A stretch of DNA of 7,615 nt from positions 1-7,615 of the forward strand of contig DAIERH010000107.1 of NCBI GenBank assembly GCA_027346925.1, given 5' to 3'. How positions within the stretch are numbered: the stretch's first letter is position 1; every line of letters begins with the position of its first letter. This DNA comes from Geobacter sp. Its GTDB lineage: Bacteria > Desulfobacterota > Desulfuromonadia > Geobacterales > Pseudopelobacteraceae. Below, in pieces: positions 6,135 to 7,615 of this stretch. Both the position numbers and the translations under genes were made by a program. Under the pieces are notes generated by a model. The model did not search any database. It was given only the letters and a program-made list of their open reading frames with translations, and had not been told where the DNA came from.

Positions 6135-6770
6135 ATGGTTCCCATAAACATCATCATTGTAATAGGTGACGTGCTGACCTCGCTCAACACACGGATCGTC
6201 CTGGAGGGCGAACCGGGGATGACCGTGCATGGCGCCTACACCACCGGAAAGGATGCGCTGGAGTCCCTGCGCACCTTCGGTCCCGATATCATGGTGACGA
6301 ACGCCGTCCTGCCGCCGGACATGACCGGGATCGAGCTGATAGAAAAGGCCAAAAAGATGCTGCCGGAACTGGATGTCCTGGTCTACACGTCTCATGGCGA
6401 CCGTAACAATCTCGTTGCGGCACTCAGGGCCGGAGCGGATGGCTACATCCTGCAGGGTGGGGGACCGAGGGAGTTGATAGAGGCGGTAAGAAGTCTCCAT
6501 GCCGGCGGTGCCCCCCTCTCTCCCCGGATCGCGCGCAAGGTGATTCAGGAGTTTCATGCAGCGTCGGCCGAAGAACAGCATCTTCTCACCCCGCGGGAAC
6601 ATGAGATATTGCGGTATGCCGGCAAAGGCATGAGTTACAAGGAGCTGGCAACCCGTCTCAACATCAGCATCAATACCGTCCATACCCATATCACGAAAAT
6701 CTACGACAAGCTTCAAGCCACAAGCCGCAAGGATGCGCTCGTCAAGGCCCGCAGGAAGGGGCTTGTCTAA
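6135..6770 (+). CDS. NarL/FixJ-type response regulator with a degenerate (pseudo-) receiver
   Basis: A 211-residue protein with a receiver-like domain (about 3-120) and a LuxR-type HTH (about 148-211: LTPREHEILRYAGKGMSYKELA, then SINTVHTHITKIYDKL). The HTH is intact, so it should bind DNA as a transcription factor. The receiver keeps its fold signature (FGPDIMVT, VLPPDMTGIELI, VLVYTSH, ALRAGADGYIL) but not its chemistry. The phosphoacceptor position is N56 (AAC, 6300-6302), the conserved Lys is Q107 (CAG, 6453-6455), and the usual acidic pair after strand 1 reads I-G before D12. Only the Thr/Ser position (T85/S86) is conserved. Normal Asp phosphorylation therefore looks impossible, and activity may depend on a ligand, a partner or expression level. 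I chose the ATG at 6135 because the domain begins there, although it lacks a Shine-Dalgarno; an in-frame ATG at 6042 would add 31 residues of no domain character. It is divergent from the XRE gene and overlaps a broken gene's stop at its 3' end. Confidence 0.88.
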   Translation: MVPINIIIVIGDVLTSLNTRIVLEGEPGMTVHGAYTTGKDALESLRTFGPDIMVTNAVLPPDMTGIELIEKAKKMLPELDVLVYTSHGDRNNLVAALRAGADGYILQGGGPRELIEAVRSLHAGGAPLSPRIARKVIQEFHAASAEEQHLLTPREHEILRYAGKGMSYKELATRLNISINTVHTHITKIYDKLQATSRKDALVKARRKGLV

Positions 6771-7177
6771 GAATGAAAGTGCGGCGGCCAGGGAGCAAGC
6801 CGAAAGGCCATGTAGGTTCCTTCAAGGATGTCCAAATAGCGTGAAACCGTTTTATCGCTGACCCCCAATGATCGTCCCAACTCGCTTCCATTCCAGGTTT
6901 GCCCATGGTAGTGCGCAAGCATGGTCCAGAATCGCCGCAGGGTAATAGCCGGAAGATGTATGCCCAATTGCGGAAGATCACGTTCCAGGTAGGTACGGAT
7001 AAAAGTTTCGCGCCACTCCCGGCTGGCGGCAAGGCTCCTGGCAAGCAGCGCGCGGGGAAAACCATGAAAATTCGGATATACAAACCGATATTTCATGTCA
7101 AATACGACGGTATTGTGAAGAGCGGGACAGCGTTGATCGCGATCCGGTTCCCGTCGCATACTCCAAAAATACTCCAC
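6767..7177 (-). pseudogene. Remnant of a DUF4143-containing AAA ATPase, truncated at both ends
   Basis: The recognisable part is 6767 to about 7083. It matches the middle of DUF4143 ATPases: HGFPRALLARS, WRETFIRTYLERDLPQLGI, TLRRFWTMLAHYHGQTWNGSELGRSLGVSDKTVSRYLDILEGTYM, then LAPW. Full proteins of this family usually have about 200 residues of AAA domain before this, with a Walker A motif, and a further C-terminal part after the PPW-like motif. Here no Walker motif is found upstream, and the frame ends a few residues past APW at a TAG that shares bases with the response regulator stop. A GTG at 7177 could start a 136-residue protein, but residues 1-33 do not look like the family. The winged-helix-like segment is intact, yet without the ATPase half the protein should be inactive. 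I judge it a deletion remnant, probably of horizontally acquired origin. Confidence 0.75.
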
Positions 7178-7488
7178 CCCGGTGATATGTTTTTCCCGTG
7201 ACGTATGGTTAAGTGCGATTTCATGAGTGTTTCGCTGATCTTACAACAGGCGGTGAATCAGCTTCGTGAACCTGGTGAGTTGGTAGGGACAGGGCGGGAT
7301 TTGGTTTTCGCCGTCAAAGCAAATTTTGCCAAACAGACGTGAGGGCTGCATAAACTCCAGGCCTTCTTGCCGCAGACGCGGGCGAGTGGATCATGGCACG
7401 AACCCCTTTTTCGCCAGTTCATAATCGAGCGACACAAACAAAATATCAAATTCACAATTCAAAATTGCCGTTAAAAGCGGAGGTCACT
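7178..7488. other. About 310 bp without a supported gene
   Basis: No convincing gene is present. On the - strand, the frame of the DUF4143 remnant continues upstream with only two stops, a TAA near 7246 and a TGA near 7400. The piece between them (containing RLFGKICFDGENQIPPCPYQLTRFTKLIHRLL in short segments) looks protein-like but is not recognised. It may be debris of the same or another lost gene. Near 7440-7465 the DNA becomes AT-rich with repeated CAAATTCACAATTCAAAATT-like words, a common intergenic filler. No terminator for either neighbour is visible. Confidence 0.4.
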
Positions 7489-7615
7489 ATGCGCGCCACC
7501 AGTATCGCCCTGTTATTCTTAGTTCTCTCTTATTTCTTCGTATCACCCGCCCATTCGGCGACTGTGACGGAAGACATGGCGAGGCAGGTCGCGCAGAACT
7601 TCCTGAAACAACAGG
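7489..7615 (+). CDS. Secreted protein, N-terminal part (leaves the right edge)
   Basis: The first 42 codons of a gene cut by the window edge. The ATG at 7489 is preceded by GGAGG (7479-7483) with 5 bases between, an excellent ribosome binding site. The protein begins with a Sec-type signal peptide: one Arg near the start, a hydrophobic core (IALLFLVLSYFFV, residues 6-18), then SPAHSA with likely cleavage around residues 23-24. The mature start reads TVTEDMARQVAQNFLKQQ, a helix. Similar helices open the Spi-type propeptide of C10 (streptopain-like) cysteine peptidases, where they shield the active site. With only 18 mature residues this identity is a guess, so I leave the function open. Confidence 0.75.
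   Translation, partial: MRATSIALLFLVLSYFFVSPAHSATVTEDMARQVAQNFLKQQ

Noticed and set aside
6051..6716. A 221-codon - strand frame opposite the response regulator
   Set aside because: The + strand product has a clear receiver fold and LuxR HTH; the antisense product has no features.
7258..7455. A 65-codon - strand frame near the right edge
   Set aside because: Cys-rich composition without a pattern, no ribosome site and no family resemblance; the neighbouring frame that continues into the DUF4143 remnant looks more protein-like.

Overview
The window is moderately GC-rich bacterial DNA with several two-component signalling proteins, a housekeeping priA and a short accessory stretch. The style of its signalling proteins and its intergenic repeats suggest a deltaproteobacterium of the Geobacter/Pelobacter propionicus type. 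This is an impression from protein style, not a database match.

Region 1 (1-1954) is signalling. The C-terminal part of a receiver domain enters from the left edge on the + strand, probably the tail of a hybrid histidine kinase or a response regulator. It faces, tail to tail, a complete 502-residue protein on the - strand with the order receiver-PAS-histidine kinase. The gap between them holds a degenerate inverted repeat.

Region 2 (2071-4614) is on the - strand: priA, the replication-restart helicase, complete with Walker motifs and eight zinc-binding cysteines, preceded by a small uncharacterised 69-residue protein. The receiver-PAS-kinase lies 116 bp downstream of priA on the same strand and may be partly co-transcribed with it.

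Region 3 (4641-5506) holds two adjacent non-coding repeat structures and then a compact - strand toxin-antitoxin operon (Phd/YefM-like antitoxin, PIN-domain toxin) with an ATGA overlap. A good sigma70-type promoter lies upstream, and its -10 box is covered by a perfect 6+6 bp inverted repeat.

Region 4 (5564-6770) is a divergent pair of regulators: a small XRE-family repressor-like protein (-) and a NarL/FixJ-type response regulator (+). Between them is an AT-rich control region with a 7+7 bp palindrome across the XRE promoter -35 box, plus further repeats. The response regulator is the most unusual gene here: its receiver has Asn at the phosphoacceptor position and Gln in place of the conserved Lys, and lacks the usual acidic pair. 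It is probably a phosphorylation-independent pseudo-receiver.

Region 5 (6767-7615) holds a broken DUF4143-type ATPase remnant that overlaps the regulator's stop codon, about 310 bp without a supported gene, and the start of a secreted protein that leaves the right edge.

No rRNA, tRNA, CRISPR array or intact insertion sequence was seen. I found no convincing new multi-gene system. The best leads are the pseudo-receiver regulator and its shared control region with the XRE gene.
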